A stretch of 64,000 bases of DNA from Brachionus manjavacas (lineage: Eukaryota > Rotifera > Eurotatoria > Ploima > Brachionidae). Below, piece by piece: positions 26,262 through 36,406 of this stretch. Below the pieces are notes generated by a model, which saw only the letters and a list, made by a program, of their open reading frames with translations, had not been told where the DNA came from and ran no database searches. Each line of letters starts with the position of its first letter. Within the stretch, counting starts at the first letter, position 1. A program made the position numbers and the translations under genes. The stretch is from assembly GCA_019054805.1 (NCBI GenBank), contig JAHQIY010000012.1:1240001-1304000 (forward strand), given 5' to 3'.

Positions 26262-28740
26262 TTGGTGCCCAATTATTGAACAAGCTTTAGACAATAAAAA
26301 GGATTTATTTTTACAAGTCAACATTTTGGTAAATCATATGCATTTAATTATCCTACTTAATCAATACATCCGACACATCAATTCTCAAATTTTCTCAGAC
26401 CACAACTTTGAGGATGGATTATTTCAAAATATTTAAATTAGTTATGGGATTAATTTATGAACCCGACGTCTTATCAAGGATACTACCAGTTAAAACCACC
26501 AACACAAAACCATGTGGTACGAATACATTGAGACAGAACTCAGAGACGTTTGGTGGAACAGCCAGTCAATATTTATCATCGCTTCCTCTTTCATATTCTT
26601 AAAAGCAAATTTTCTATGTCAAAGAGCCTTAGAAAAAAAGTACACGAGTCTTTGAATCTTATTAAGCAGTTAAGTAGCAATAACACGCCACAGTTTATAT
26701 GTTCAAACGTCATCGCAAATGCGAACTCAACGTCAACAGCAGAAACATGTAGTGACATGCGACCCAACAAAAAACAATCCTAAAATCGGTACAATGTTTC
26801 CTTTATATTTATTTAACCACCCAAAAATTTCGACGCAAGAATAACGGACGTCAGAACGTGAATCAAGAAATTCGATTTATTCATCCAAGGCCACAACATC
26901 ACCAACAATAAGATAAAAGCAGTGCTATCCTACTTAGACGAAATGCGACATATCGTTGAAAACACACAGTTTAGTTATGACGACAACATTGCGTATCATC
27001 AATTCAAAAATTTGATGATCCAGTTCTATTGTAAGAAACAGAATTCAGAAACGGAGATGAAAAGTAAATTTTACGAATGTGTACAGCAACCATATGTAGA
27101 TGCATGCCTGTTTGAACACAATTGCGTGTTTTGACACGACAATCACATCCGGAATTGTTGCCATTCCAATGCGAAAGCGTCTTAAAGGACCAATTCATCA
27201 AGGGTCTGAAAGAAAAATCTTTAGGGACAAAGTTACAAATGCACATGGACAACGAGTCACTTAATGTGATTGTTGAGATGCAATGAGATACGAGAGAGCT
27301 TACGCAGACGTCAGCGATTTACCTTTTCACTCTTATAATGAAAGGGAAAATAACTTGTACAAAACCGACAAAGTGACATCGAAAAGTACATGACAAAACC
27401 AACATCAGCTATACCAGAAAACCAACAGAACCAATCGAACAACCAAAACAACCACCAGCGAAATCAACATAGACGACAAAATCAAATCAAAATCAATTAT
27501 ACAATTTTGAAGAGATCAAGTGCTACAATTGCAACAGAATAGGACATTACAAACGCGAGTGTCCGAAAAATCCCAAGTACGCATTGAATAACATTAATCC
27601 ACAGCCCACAGACTTGACGAAAAAGGTAAATTGAATGACATTAACGTCTTATTTTTAGTGGATACAGGTGCAAAACATTCTTGCATTATTAACAAATTTG
27701 TGACATTCTGGGACTGACTCCAAGTAAGATTTCAATGGGAGTGTGTAACTCATTTGAAGAAGAGAAGGAGACGTGTGGGTGTGTGTCGGCGAAGCTCTAT
27801 GTTAATGGACGAGAAATAATTTTTGAGGCGCTCGTGATCCATAACTTATTCAACGAATCGATAGGTCTAGTTACACTAAGGAGATTTGAGGCGTTAAGTG
27901 AAGCAGTGAATTTTTTACAAAAGTGGGCGTTGAAAACATATGATAGCAAGCATATGTAAGAGTTGTGAACAAATAAAAATAAGTAAAGAGACACCAGACG
28001 AATAATGAAACCAAATCAACAGGCAAATTGAAGAATTGTCAGCAAAGAACTATAAAGATCTTACGCTAACCTCAAAAGCAATACATAAGATCTAATTGTA
28101 CGAAAAGACTTCATTCAATGTTAAAACAAAGCCAGGAACATTTGCCAAGAAAAAAGAATTTAAGAAAATCATAGACGAGATGCTTGAATCCAAACTGATT
28201 CGACCTAGTAAGTCACTATACTCGTCACCGATACATTAAGTCAAAAAGGCCGATGAAGGCATAAGTCGGACGATTGACTACCGGAATTTGAACAAGCTGA
28301 CGGTAAGAGATGCATACCCATTACCAAGAATTGATGACTTATTGTATAGCTTGAAAAGAGCCAAAATATTTTCAAATAGTCGTCGAGTAAGAATGCAATA
28401 AATACAACGCCTTACCTGTGAGTTTGTTCATTTTGAGTTCAACGTCATGCCTATGGGACAGACAAACTCAGATGCAATATTTCAACGCTTCATGAAAAAT
28501 ATTTTTAAAAAGTCAATTGGTATTTGTTGCTGGGTGTATCTTGACGACATTAAGGTCTTTTCAGTAATAGTCGAAGGCCACCTCAATCATTTAAACAAAA
28601 TTTTCGAAATTTTAAGAGGACAATGGGAAGTATTGGATATAAAAGGTCTTCGAACAACAATATTTAATCCTAGATGTGACGGATTAAGTGAATCGATAAC
28701 TAAGAGGATTGACCTCATTTCCCAGACCACAAATTAGCTT
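26262..28740 (+). pseudogene. Decayed Ty3/Gypsy gag-pol with internal deletion
   Basis: Follows the LTR in the same orientation. Gag: YLDEMRHIVENTQFSYDDNI and, after frame changes, LLPFQCESVLKDQFIKGLKE. A zinc knuckle CYNCNRIGHYKREC lies at 27521-27562. Protease: LFLVDTGAKHSCII at about 27649-27690 with the catalytic Asp-Thr-Gly. Reverse transcriptase: FKKIIDEMLESKLIRPS, TIDYRNLNKLTVRDAYPLPR, FNVMPMGQTNSDAIFQRFMK and the YLDD catalytic motif at 28537-28548. At about 28625 it jumps to integrase-like GLRTTIFNPRCDGLSESITK, so RNase H and most of the integrase are deleted. Many stops and frame changes. Confidence 0.8.
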
Positions 28741-28829
28741 ATTTGAACATAGATGGACATGCGGATAAGATAACTAACGGATCGAAGCGAACAACCGTTT
28801 TCTACTTTGGGTATACTTCATACTCTTAA

Positions 28830-29395
28830 ATAATAATTCGGGTCGAAGTCGAATTCGGAAAGTTTTTCTTCGGAATTATCCAAATTTAAATAAAAATATT
28901 GGTCATCGAAACAATGAGATTCTACTCTTCAGCGACCTGTTCAGCATTTCTTGGTACTATAGTTAAATTCGGGGCAAAATTTGAATTAGTCTTTGTATCA
29001 CCATTTAAACTTTCTTTTTGCTGTACGACACTTTCGTTCGGGGCCGGCGTAGAAACTTAATGTTTTTCAGTAGAATTCTTTACCAGATTTGACTTTTCTT
29101 TTTCCCTAATATTTGAATATTTAGTATCAATGATTATATTTTTCTGAACATTCTCGACAGGACTAAAACAACGTTTGTTGGCGTGTACTGATACCTTTTT
29201 TTCTTCAAAAGGTGTAAGACTGGTTGTAGCATGTTCACTTGTTTTAAAGGCAAATGCAAAGCACGGTAATAACCTCTTCCACTCTCCTTGCGCTTCGGCA
29301 ACATAACAAGACAACATTTGCTGTTAGGTTCGATTGAACCGCTCTGTAGATCCATCGTACTGAGGGTGATATGCTTTGATTCCTAGGCGATGTAT
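28830..29395 (-). pseudogene. Second Gypsy integrase C-terminal piece, opposite strand
   Basis: Minus strand from 29395: GIKAYHPQYDGSTERFNRT, stop, then MLSCYVAEAQGEWKRLLPCF, AFAFKTSEHATTSLTPFE. The DGxxERFNRT includes the last catalytic Glu of the integrase core, followed by the typical W..LLP..AFA..T..H..T...PFE. The orientation opposes the preceding Gypsy element, so it comes from another insertion. Confidence 0.75.
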
Positions 29396-29534
29396 ATATG
29401 TAGATAGACATTTTAAATATGATGATTTCTTTTTAAAAATGTTAAAAATATAAATGATTTTATGTAATTTATTTGTGTCTATTTAATTAAAAATATGTTC
29501 ATTAGCATAAAATTCGAATACAAGTTTTATTTGG

Positions 29535-29699
29535 CATTTATTAACACTCTTTTTGGTACCTATTTTGATTATTGCTTAATTTATTAAATTATTTTTAACA
29601 TTTTTTTGACTTTAATTTTGATGGAAAAAAAATCGTTAAAAATAATTTAATAAATTAAGCAATAATCAAAATAGGTACCAAAAAGAGTGTTAATAAATG
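29535..29699. repeat. Perfect 65-bp inverted repeat with 35-base loop
   Basis: 29535-29599 and 29635-29699 are exact reverse complements (outer ends CATTTATTAACACTCTTTTT and complement). It would fold to an uninterrupted 65-bp RNA hairpin, or act as a foldback element. There is no coding content. Confidence 0.9.
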
Positions 29700-30030
29700 A
29701 CATGGCTAATTATGTTTTTAATTCCAAACTCTACTAAATTTCAATGATTCTTGTAATAAATAATAATTTTTAAAACTATGTCTCGATGAAAACTGCCTTA
29801 TAAGCTCATTGACTTCTCAGAAATGCGGTTGATACCCAACAAGAAGTCTCTGATGATAATTATAAGTATAATATTTTTGCGAGTAGCTAAAATATTTTTT
29901 TTTGTGGCTAATTTATTTATGAAATGTAGATAAAAAAAATGAGCTAAAATATTCTCATTTAGTAGATAAAGTATTTTTTTAAGTAGCTTTTAAAAATAAT
30001 CCAAAACAAATTTTTATAAAAAATTTATTC
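29700..30030. other. AT-rich DNA with repeated AGCTAAAATATT motifs
   Basis: GTAGCTAAAATATTTTT at 29883, GAGCTAAAATATTCTC at 29941 and related TAGTAGATAAAGTATTTTT and AGTAGCTTTT nearby form a small motif cluster. No gene. Confidence 0.35.
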
Positions 30031-30079
30031 AATCTTTTATGGTCTTCCGCGACCACGTTTAGCTTGTTGAGGACTAACG

Positions 30080-30292
30080 TTAGTTTTTCTTGGTCTGTCG
30101 CTCTTTTTGAAGCTGTAGCTTCTGTGAAGTTGTAGCTGTAGCTGAAGCAGTATTAAGAGGACCAAATGCATTTAAGTTCAATGGACTGTTTGAATTTCGT
30201 TGAAATGACGGCAAAGCTTTCTTACGTCTACCTCTTTTTTAATTCTACACCAGTTTACATTTAAAGTGTTTCTTCTAATCTTCGCAACCATA
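30080..30292 (-). CDS. Small basic AT-hook-like open frame
   Basis: Minus strand, ATG at 30290-30292, stop at 30080-30082, about 70 residues: MVAKIRRNTLNVNWCRIKKR, GRRKKALPSFQRNSNSPLNL, then a Thr/Ala/Gln-rich end. Another frame just downstream reads DRPRKTNVSPQQAKRGRGRP, a classical AT-hook, so a frame change may split one longer protein. Such tails occur on transposon DNA-binding proteins, but the family is not recognised. Confidence 0.3.
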
Positions 30293-30492
30293 CATACTTA
30301 ACTCCCACGTTTAGATGCTTGTAAGCTTTAGATGCGTCTTTTGTAGCTTCGAACATTGACTTAGTAGAAGTAGCCATGTATACTTGCCTACCTTGATGAT
30401 TGTAAATAGTAAATTTATGAAAAATGTAAAAAATAGAGCATAGATATTTTTTTAGACTACAAATATTATCTTTAAGGATCATCATATCAAAA

Positions 30493-30846
30493 ACCCAAAG
30501 TCAAAATTTATTTTAATTTAAAAAAAAAAATTAAGTTTTTCATGCTTGCAATTCTAATTTAAAATTATTTTTTTTTGAAACTGAAAAAAATATTTGAATC
30601 ATCGCACTTTTTCAATGTTATTTCAACATTGGATACATTTTGTAATTCAAACACAAAAAATTAAACCAAATTAATTTTGAAATAATTGTTGTCCAAAAAT
30701 CACCTGTACCAAACGGGCATATACAATTATTCAAGCTATTTAAAAGTATATGTCCGATACTCTGCTCCTTATATTTTATTTTTGGTTCTGATGAATTGAG
30801 TGAAAAAAGGATTGTTTTTTACTTTTCATTTTAAGTTTTATTTTTA
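30493..30846. other. Intergenic, 3' side of the channel gene
   Basis: AT-rich, no gene seen. It would hold the 3' untranslated region of the minus-strand DEG/ENaC gene. Confidence 0.4.
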
Positions 30847-32313
30847 TTATGTATTTGATTTTTTAGAGAAAATAATTTGAAAAAATAAATCAATAAATTC
30901 AGCAAAACTGAGAACACTTATTCCCAAAAATAATCCCAAAGTGCCACCAATACTACCAACCAAACCATCCCAACTAATACTTGCACTCTGTTTTATCTCT
31001 GTTTGCTCTGTATATTCAAAGTACACATTCACTGCCAAAATATCTGCACTTAATTCTTCCAAAGTCACATTTGAACGATTTGAAAATAAACTCTTGATTT
31101 TGTCCGATTTTAAAAGATCGTTTGCATACGATTTTGATGGATACTTATTTTCTGACTTGGTTATTTTGTATCTTACCGATTCACATTCTAAAGGACACAG
31201 CGATTTCACTTTGCTCTTGAAATCTGATTCTATTGTTTCTTGAAAACTACTCAAAGAACAAAACTGTTCTTCCAGAGTATCGCAAGGGTTATTATTTTCC
31301 AGTATTAAGCCATTTGCCACTTCATCACACTTACACTTTTTGTACACTTCGGCTGCAAAAAAAGCGTCAAAACATTCTGCTTGGCGATAAGTCAAATTTG
31401 ATCTCAATACTTTTCTGTAATATTCTGAGTCAAAGGAATCAATTGTGTCCAAATGCTCGACACAGTCACTGTAGGGTCTAGGCATTGACTTGCTTATTAT
31501 TTTCTCAATGGCTAAATTTGTGCTGAAAGACGGTGCAATTGCATAGCCTCTTTCTACTCTAGGAGTAAACCTATATTCATCAATAAAAATACGAGCGCCT
31601 TCAGTAGTGCTTAGTGTTTTTTGGCTATTAGGCATCCCAACAAATAGCTCAACCATTAGTCCATTGTAGGCTCCAGCATTGTTTGTATATTTCATTTGAG
31701 TTTTTTCACCTTTGGTATTTTTGCCTGTATTGAAACGATAGCAGTTACCATAAAAATAATCATAGTACCATTGCCAGTCATTTTCATCACATGATTGCAT
31801 GTTGAAAAGACAATTAATGAACATCTTTTCAAATGGTATGAATACATTTTCCAAATGGTCTTTGGTGTTCGCTTTTGAGAACAAAACTGCCGAGTAGCGC
31901 ACCACAATGAAGTTGTATAAAAGTCTGGAAAGGTTTTGGTTTTGACTTTCGTCAAGATTTAAATGAGTGAAATTTGTTAGGTTATTTATTTCCAAAAATG
32001 ATGAAACATATTTCAAACTTTCTTTGGTTACAAATGGATTAGCATTGCATACAGTCACTGCTGGAAATGGCAACGATTCCTTTTCAACTACTTTTATTGT
32101 TGTCACTACATCATATTTGAAGTAGTTGGTCAAAATTCTTGATATTATAAAAAAGCAAAATGCATTTGAGGAGAGAAAAAAAACAGTCCACATAATTCTA
32201 ATAGTGACATATTTTGTTCGAAAAAGGTTCGGAAATCCATGCATGGTGATTGACTCGGTCCATTGACGAAAAATGTCAAATGTTTTGGTTTTTTGATTTT
32301 TAAAGGCAATCAT
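30847..32313 (-). CDS. DEG/ENaC family cation channel subunit
   Basis: Single exon, 488 residues, full length for the family. These trimeric plasma-membrane sodium channels are opened by acid, peptides or force. Residues 24-26 (MHG) give the His-Gly gating motif before the first membrane helix (about 36-61). The large extracellular part has the FPAVTVCN motif typical of the family just after helix 1, many Cys, and CDEVANG, CSLSSF and CPLECESVRY in the Cys-rich region. The second helix has GGTLGLFLGISVLSFAEFID; GIS at 464-466 is the Gly-x-Ser selectivity filter. Nothing is missing. The start is the only ATG upstream of the conserved N-terminus in frame. The gating stimulus cannot be predicted. 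Confidence 0.92.
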   Translation of the reverse strand: MIAFKNQKTKTFDIFRQWTESITMHGFPNLFRTKYVTIRIMWTVFFLSSNAFCFFIISRILTNYFKYDVVTTIKVVEKESLPFPAVTVCNANPFVTKESLKYVSSFLEINNLTNFTHLNLDESQNQNLSRLLYNFIVVRYSAVLFSKANTKDHLENVFIPFEKMFINCLFNMQSCDENDWQWYYDYFYGNCYRFNTGKNTKGEKTQMKYTNNAGAYNGLMVELFVGMPNSQKTLSTTEGARIFIDEYRFTPRVERGYAIAPSFSTNLAIEKIISKSMPRPYSDCVEHLDTIDSFDSEYYRKVLRSNLTYRQAECFDAFFAAEVYKKCKCDEVANGLILENNNPCDTLEEQFCSLSSFQETIESDFKSKVKSLCPLECESVRYKITKSENKYPSKSYANDLLKSDKIKSLFSNRSNVTLEELSADILAVNVYFEYTEQTEIKQSASISWDGLVGSIGGTLGLFLGISVLSFAEFIDLFFQIIFSKKSNT

Positions 32314-32994
32314 ACTTCACTATTTGAATATTAGATTTAATTTTTTTCTGAAATTTTTGTTGCCAAATAAAAAGTGACAAATTATAGAATAAAATTTTTT
32401 AAGATGTTTTTATATTTAGCTTTAAATTTGAGAAAAAGGAAAATAAATACCCTTTAATAGCTAGCAACAATTAAATCTTTTGAAATCATTACTCTTTAAC
32501 TTAATTTAGCTATTTTTTACATTTTTTTTTTAAATTTGGCAATTTTTGCATAAAAAATCCATTTTTTTTGTTTTAATTTTTTAAAGAAAAATTGGCACTT
32601 TTTATGCCAATTTTCCGTAATTTGACAAAATTTAACTATAATTTATGGAAGTTGTCGTAATTTATTTTAATTTTTTTTAATTGTTAAATGAATTTTTTTT
32701 TCCAAAAAAAAATTAACAAATTATTGAATAAAATTTTTTCTTATATTTATCTTTAAATTTTGAAAAATAAGAAAAATATTCTAAAAAAGCTAGCAAGAAT
32801 TAAAGCTTATATTTTTCTATTCTTATTGTCCAACAAGGAAGAAAGACTGAAAAAAATTGAAAATGAAATTATTTTAAATTGAAAAAATGGAAATTACGTA
32901 AATCTTTTTTAGCTTAAGAATGTACTTTTAGAATTATATTTTTATATTTTTTTTTTCATCGCAGAATCTAGCGTTATATTTAATATAAACAAAT
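32314..32994. other. AT-rich upstream region of the channel gene
   Basis: No gene. Presumably holds the promoter of the minus-strand DEG/ENaC gene; no distinct motif recognised. Confidence 0.35.
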
Positions 32995-33002
32995 ATTGAA
33001 AA

Positions 33003-33319
33003 CAGACTTGTTTTTAAGTCACAGTTTTAAGTCTAAGTCAGAAAAATTTAAGTCAAAGTTATGACTTGACTTAAATTTTTTTTATTTAGTCAAAGTCAAT
33101 GTCTTAAAATTTTTTTTTAATTTTTTAAGTGAAGTTTAGTCGAGTCAACTAATTTTCTGCTTTTAAAACTAAACTTTTTTTGGATTAAAATAAAAAATCA
33201 TATTTATTTTTTAGTTTAAAAATCAAAAAATTAGTTGACTTGACTAAACTTCACTAAAAAAAAAATTCTAAGTTATAGACTTGACTTGACTTAAGACTTG
33301 TGACTTAAAAACAAGTCTG
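33003..33319. mobile_element. 317-bp hAT-type MITE with 8-bp target duplication
   Basis: Ends CAGACTTGTTTTTAAGTCAC and its complement; flanked by ATTGAAAA on both sides (32995-33002 and 33320-33327), an exact 8-base duplication as made by hAT transposases. Inverted similarity continues inward (TTTAGT, GAGTCAACTAATTTT and complement). No coding content. Confidence 0.85.
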
Positions 33320-33559
33320 ATTGAAAATAAAATAAAAAAAATCATTTTTTTAAATTCTTTTCAAAATTAAGAAATTAATTTAAAGCTTTCTTCTTTTATC
33401 CGGTACTTAAGGTTTTTTTTTAGTTTTGAAATTTGCTAAATAATGTTCTCAGAAAATAAAATTAATTTTGATTAAAAAAAAAGCTTTAAGCTAAAAGTAT
33501 GTTCTCTTAAATGATTAAGTCGTACAATTAAACCAAAAAATAAAAAGGACCATTTTGGG

Positions 33560-33987
33560 GTCTAGTCGGTTATATCGAAAATGGAAAATTTCTAAAAAGC
33601 AAAGTTGAAAAAAAATAAAATTAAAAATTGCTATGTCAAAAAAAGTTATTCCTCAAATACAATCAGTGGAGGCTATTTTAAAGTCGAGAGGGGTTTAAAA
33701 CTAAATTTTTCGAGGCCTCATCAATATTAATTTGATTTCCTTATTAAAAATTTAAAATAATATTAACTATAAAAAACTTTGATTGTATCGGATTGATTTT
33801 GATAGAGCATTAGCAGCATTTCAGTAAATAAAATAAAATTGATTTTAATTATTAATACTTCTTAGTTCACCTATCTTAAAAATTGTTCACCTTTTGGTGA
33901 ACAAATAACTAATAGTTCACTAAAACAAACCGAGAACAAGACTTGTTCTCGTAAAAGGTGAACCACAGTTCACATAACCGACTAGAC
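33560..33987. mobile_element. 428-bp inverted-repeat element with internal palindromes
   Basis: GTCTAGTCGGTTAT (33560-33573) and its exact complement (33974-33987) bound the element. Inside, TTGTTCACC-TTTT-GGTGAACAA (33883-33904) and CGAGAACAAG-A-CTTGTTCTCG (33931-33951) are palindromes, with further GTTCAC motifs between. No target duplication is evident. Non-coding. Confidence 0.6.
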
Positions 33988-35180
33988 ACTTAGTTTGTTA
34001 TGAGAGCTGTTGGGTTCACGTGTTATGTTACCAAGAATAATTTTTCATCGTAAAAAAAAAATCGTGGCAATTAGGTGACCAGATTTAAAATTTAAATTTT
34101 CATATAAAATTATTTGTCCTAATTATTTAAAACTAAATTAAATCAATACATCATTAAATCAAGATATTTTTTAATTATTCTTTGAATAATTTTCCAAAAA
34201 TATCACATTCCATCGAATTCTAGTTTTTACATAAAGTTTTTACCTTCATTTGTGTTTATTGTGATATATGATCTTTTAATCTTTTAATTTCATGTGTTTC
34301 CTTTTTTTCTACAAAAATCACTTGAACATGGTAGGGCTGGTAAAGTTATCCTCAAAGATACCAAATAATTAAATAATACCAGATTTTTTTTTCCATTAGA
34401 AATTTAATATAAATTAGTTTTTTGAATATTAAAAGTAAAATTAATCCTTCAATTTTTGCTTATTAATTTTTAAATTTTAGTTAATTGATTTAATACAAAA
34501 AATTATCTAAAATTTTCAATAAAATCTGTTCTAATTACAATAGATCTTGCAAAAAATGTCACCAAATTCATTTTTATAAAATGATATCAAATTAATTATT
34601 TTGGCGAATATAATTGATATAATTTAACTTTTTTTTGGTCTTTCACAAATTTTTTAATAACTAAACAAAAAAATTAATTAGAAAATAAATTAGTTTCAGT
34701 ATTTTTATTTTTGTTGAGTGTTACCAGTTGCTCGTTTAATTAAAGCATTTATTAGATGCACACGAATAATGAACTAATAAAAAATGCAAAAATGTCGGAA
34801 ATTTTTGTCAAAATACCAACACAATCTAGTGAAAGTGATTTGGCTTTTATTCAGTGTTATTTTAATAAAACAATTAAAAAATTTACTTTTTTTATCATCG
34901 TCAAATCTGGCGTAATTTTTGAAATAAATAAAAAAAATGAATTGTTTGTTTTTATAATTTATTGATTTTTAATTACTTTTTGGGAAAAAATTGAAAATAA
35001 TCTATCTTAAAAAGCACTACATTTTATTGATTTTTTTTAATAATAATTTATCAATTATCAAAGTTTTTTGTTACTCCTGCAGCGACAGTTCGGGTCTTTA
35101 GTGAAAGGTGAGCAGTTGGTCACATTTCGAAGGGGTAATATGTGAACAGAAACTGGTCACAATCTCTCTTAAAACCATTT
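33988..35180. other. AT-rich intergenic region
   Basis: No supported gene. A 62-codon ATG-started frame at 34756-34965 exists but shows no family features. Around 35080-35160 the base composition is higher in GC and contains GGTCACA-type motifs of unknown meaning. Confidence 0.35.
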
Positions 35181-35182
35181 TT

Positions 35183-35222
35183 ATTTATTTATTTCAAAAA
35201 ACACCTCTTGGGTGATGAAAAA
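35183..35222 (-). repeat. Retroposon 3'-tail signature, copy 1
   Basis: Read on the minus strand: TTTCATCACCCAAGAGGTGT followed by TTTTTGAAATAAATAAATAA. The same stem (CACC...GGTG) and tail occur at 42163-42215 in the plus strand. A stem-loop followed by an AAAT-type microsatellite is a typical LINE or SINE 3' end. Confidence 0.5.
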
Positions 35223-35281
35223 AAAATCAAAGAAAAAAAAATGCATTAATTGTGTACTTGTTCACAATGGAAAAAAATTAA

Positions 35282-35485
35282 ATTTGTAAAGATGAGCTAG
35301 CTATTGCCAGTGATGATAAAGATGATGATGATGATTCATCAGTCATTGAATACGACAGCAATCTTGAGAATCTGATTGTTGAGCAACCGGTTGAAACTAT
35401 TTTACAAGATATCAACTGTAATTTACCAACTAAACGTGGTAGAGCTCGAACACCTAAAAAAAAGAATATCAAACAATTATCATGA
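35282..35485 (+). pseudogene. Acidic and AT-hook C-terminal exon, probably transposon-derived
   Basis: Plus-strand frame KDELAIASDDKDDDDDSSVI through CNLPTKRGRARTPKKKNIKQ to a stop at 35483-35485. It has an acidic stretch then KRGRARTPKKK, an AT-hook-like basic tail. Resembles the C-terminal tail after the SWIM domain in the MULE derivative at 13.5 kb (also Lys/Arg-Gly-rich). A possible splice acceptor (TAAAG) precedes it. No upstream exon was recognised. Confidence 0.35.
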
Positions 35486-36406
35486 ATGAAAGAGCCAAAA
35501 AAATTAATTTTATTTAATTAAATGATTATTTTTTTTTCATTAGTTTATTTATATATCAGAGTAAAAGAAATTGTATCAATTATGTAAATTAAATTTGATT
35601 GACATTAATTTTAGTATCACAAAAAAACAAATTTTTTATAAATATCATTTTTATTTTTGTAGCAGAAAAATAATTAAAGTTTTACTAAAATAGCACTCCG
35701 ATTTTTGACTAGGTGGCTTGAGGATTTACCTTAAATTTTATATTGACAATTTTTTTTGCAAAGAAAGAAAACTCAAACTAATCCAAAAAAAAAAAAATTC
35801 GGTTGTCAGTGAAGAAATTCAAATTTAAATCTGAATTCTAGATATAAACTTTTGAAATAAAAAAATTCAAAATAAACTTTACAAAAATTTAGTTTAATGA
35901 ATTAAAAATCGATTTTATCAATGAATAGAGAAAATTCTTTTTAAAATTTTCTTATTTTTTAAATCTACATAGCATGTAAATCATGTTACATTAAATTACT
36001 TAAATCTAATTAAGGATTAATTTTAATTTCTAAAGATAAACTCTTTGAATTGATCATCAGCTTCAAGATGCTAGACTGTCAAAACATGCTTGAGGTCTTT
36101 TAATTTTGGAAATTTTAAGAATTAGGGGGTCATTTTTTAGTAGTACCCGGCAAAACTACAGCTTAGATTTTTAGCAGCAATTATTTGACTAATTTGACTT
36201 GATTTAACCGAAAAAGGCCTGTTTGATGGATAAAAAACACTTTAGACTTTAAAATTGAATTAAAAATTTCTAAAATATTCTATTCCCTTTTGAAAATCTG
36301 CTTTTGACATTAAACTAATAGATATTTTTGAAAGCTTTTTGTCTCTAGCGATCCATCTCAAAACATATAAATGTCTGCATGATTATCTCTTATTTCTAAT
36401 AGCAAA
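35486..36406. other. AT-rich intergenic region upstream of the receptor gene
   Basis: No gene. A short stretch at 36052-36090 (GATCATCAGCTTCAAGATGC and GACTGTCAAAACATGC) resembles the ends of two MITE families seen elsewhere but is not bounded here. Confidence 0.35.

Noticed and set aside
34756-34965. 69-codon plus-strand frame starting MHTNNELIKNAK
   Set aside because: ATG-started but with no recognisable domain, neighbours or splice context; length is expected by chance in this region.
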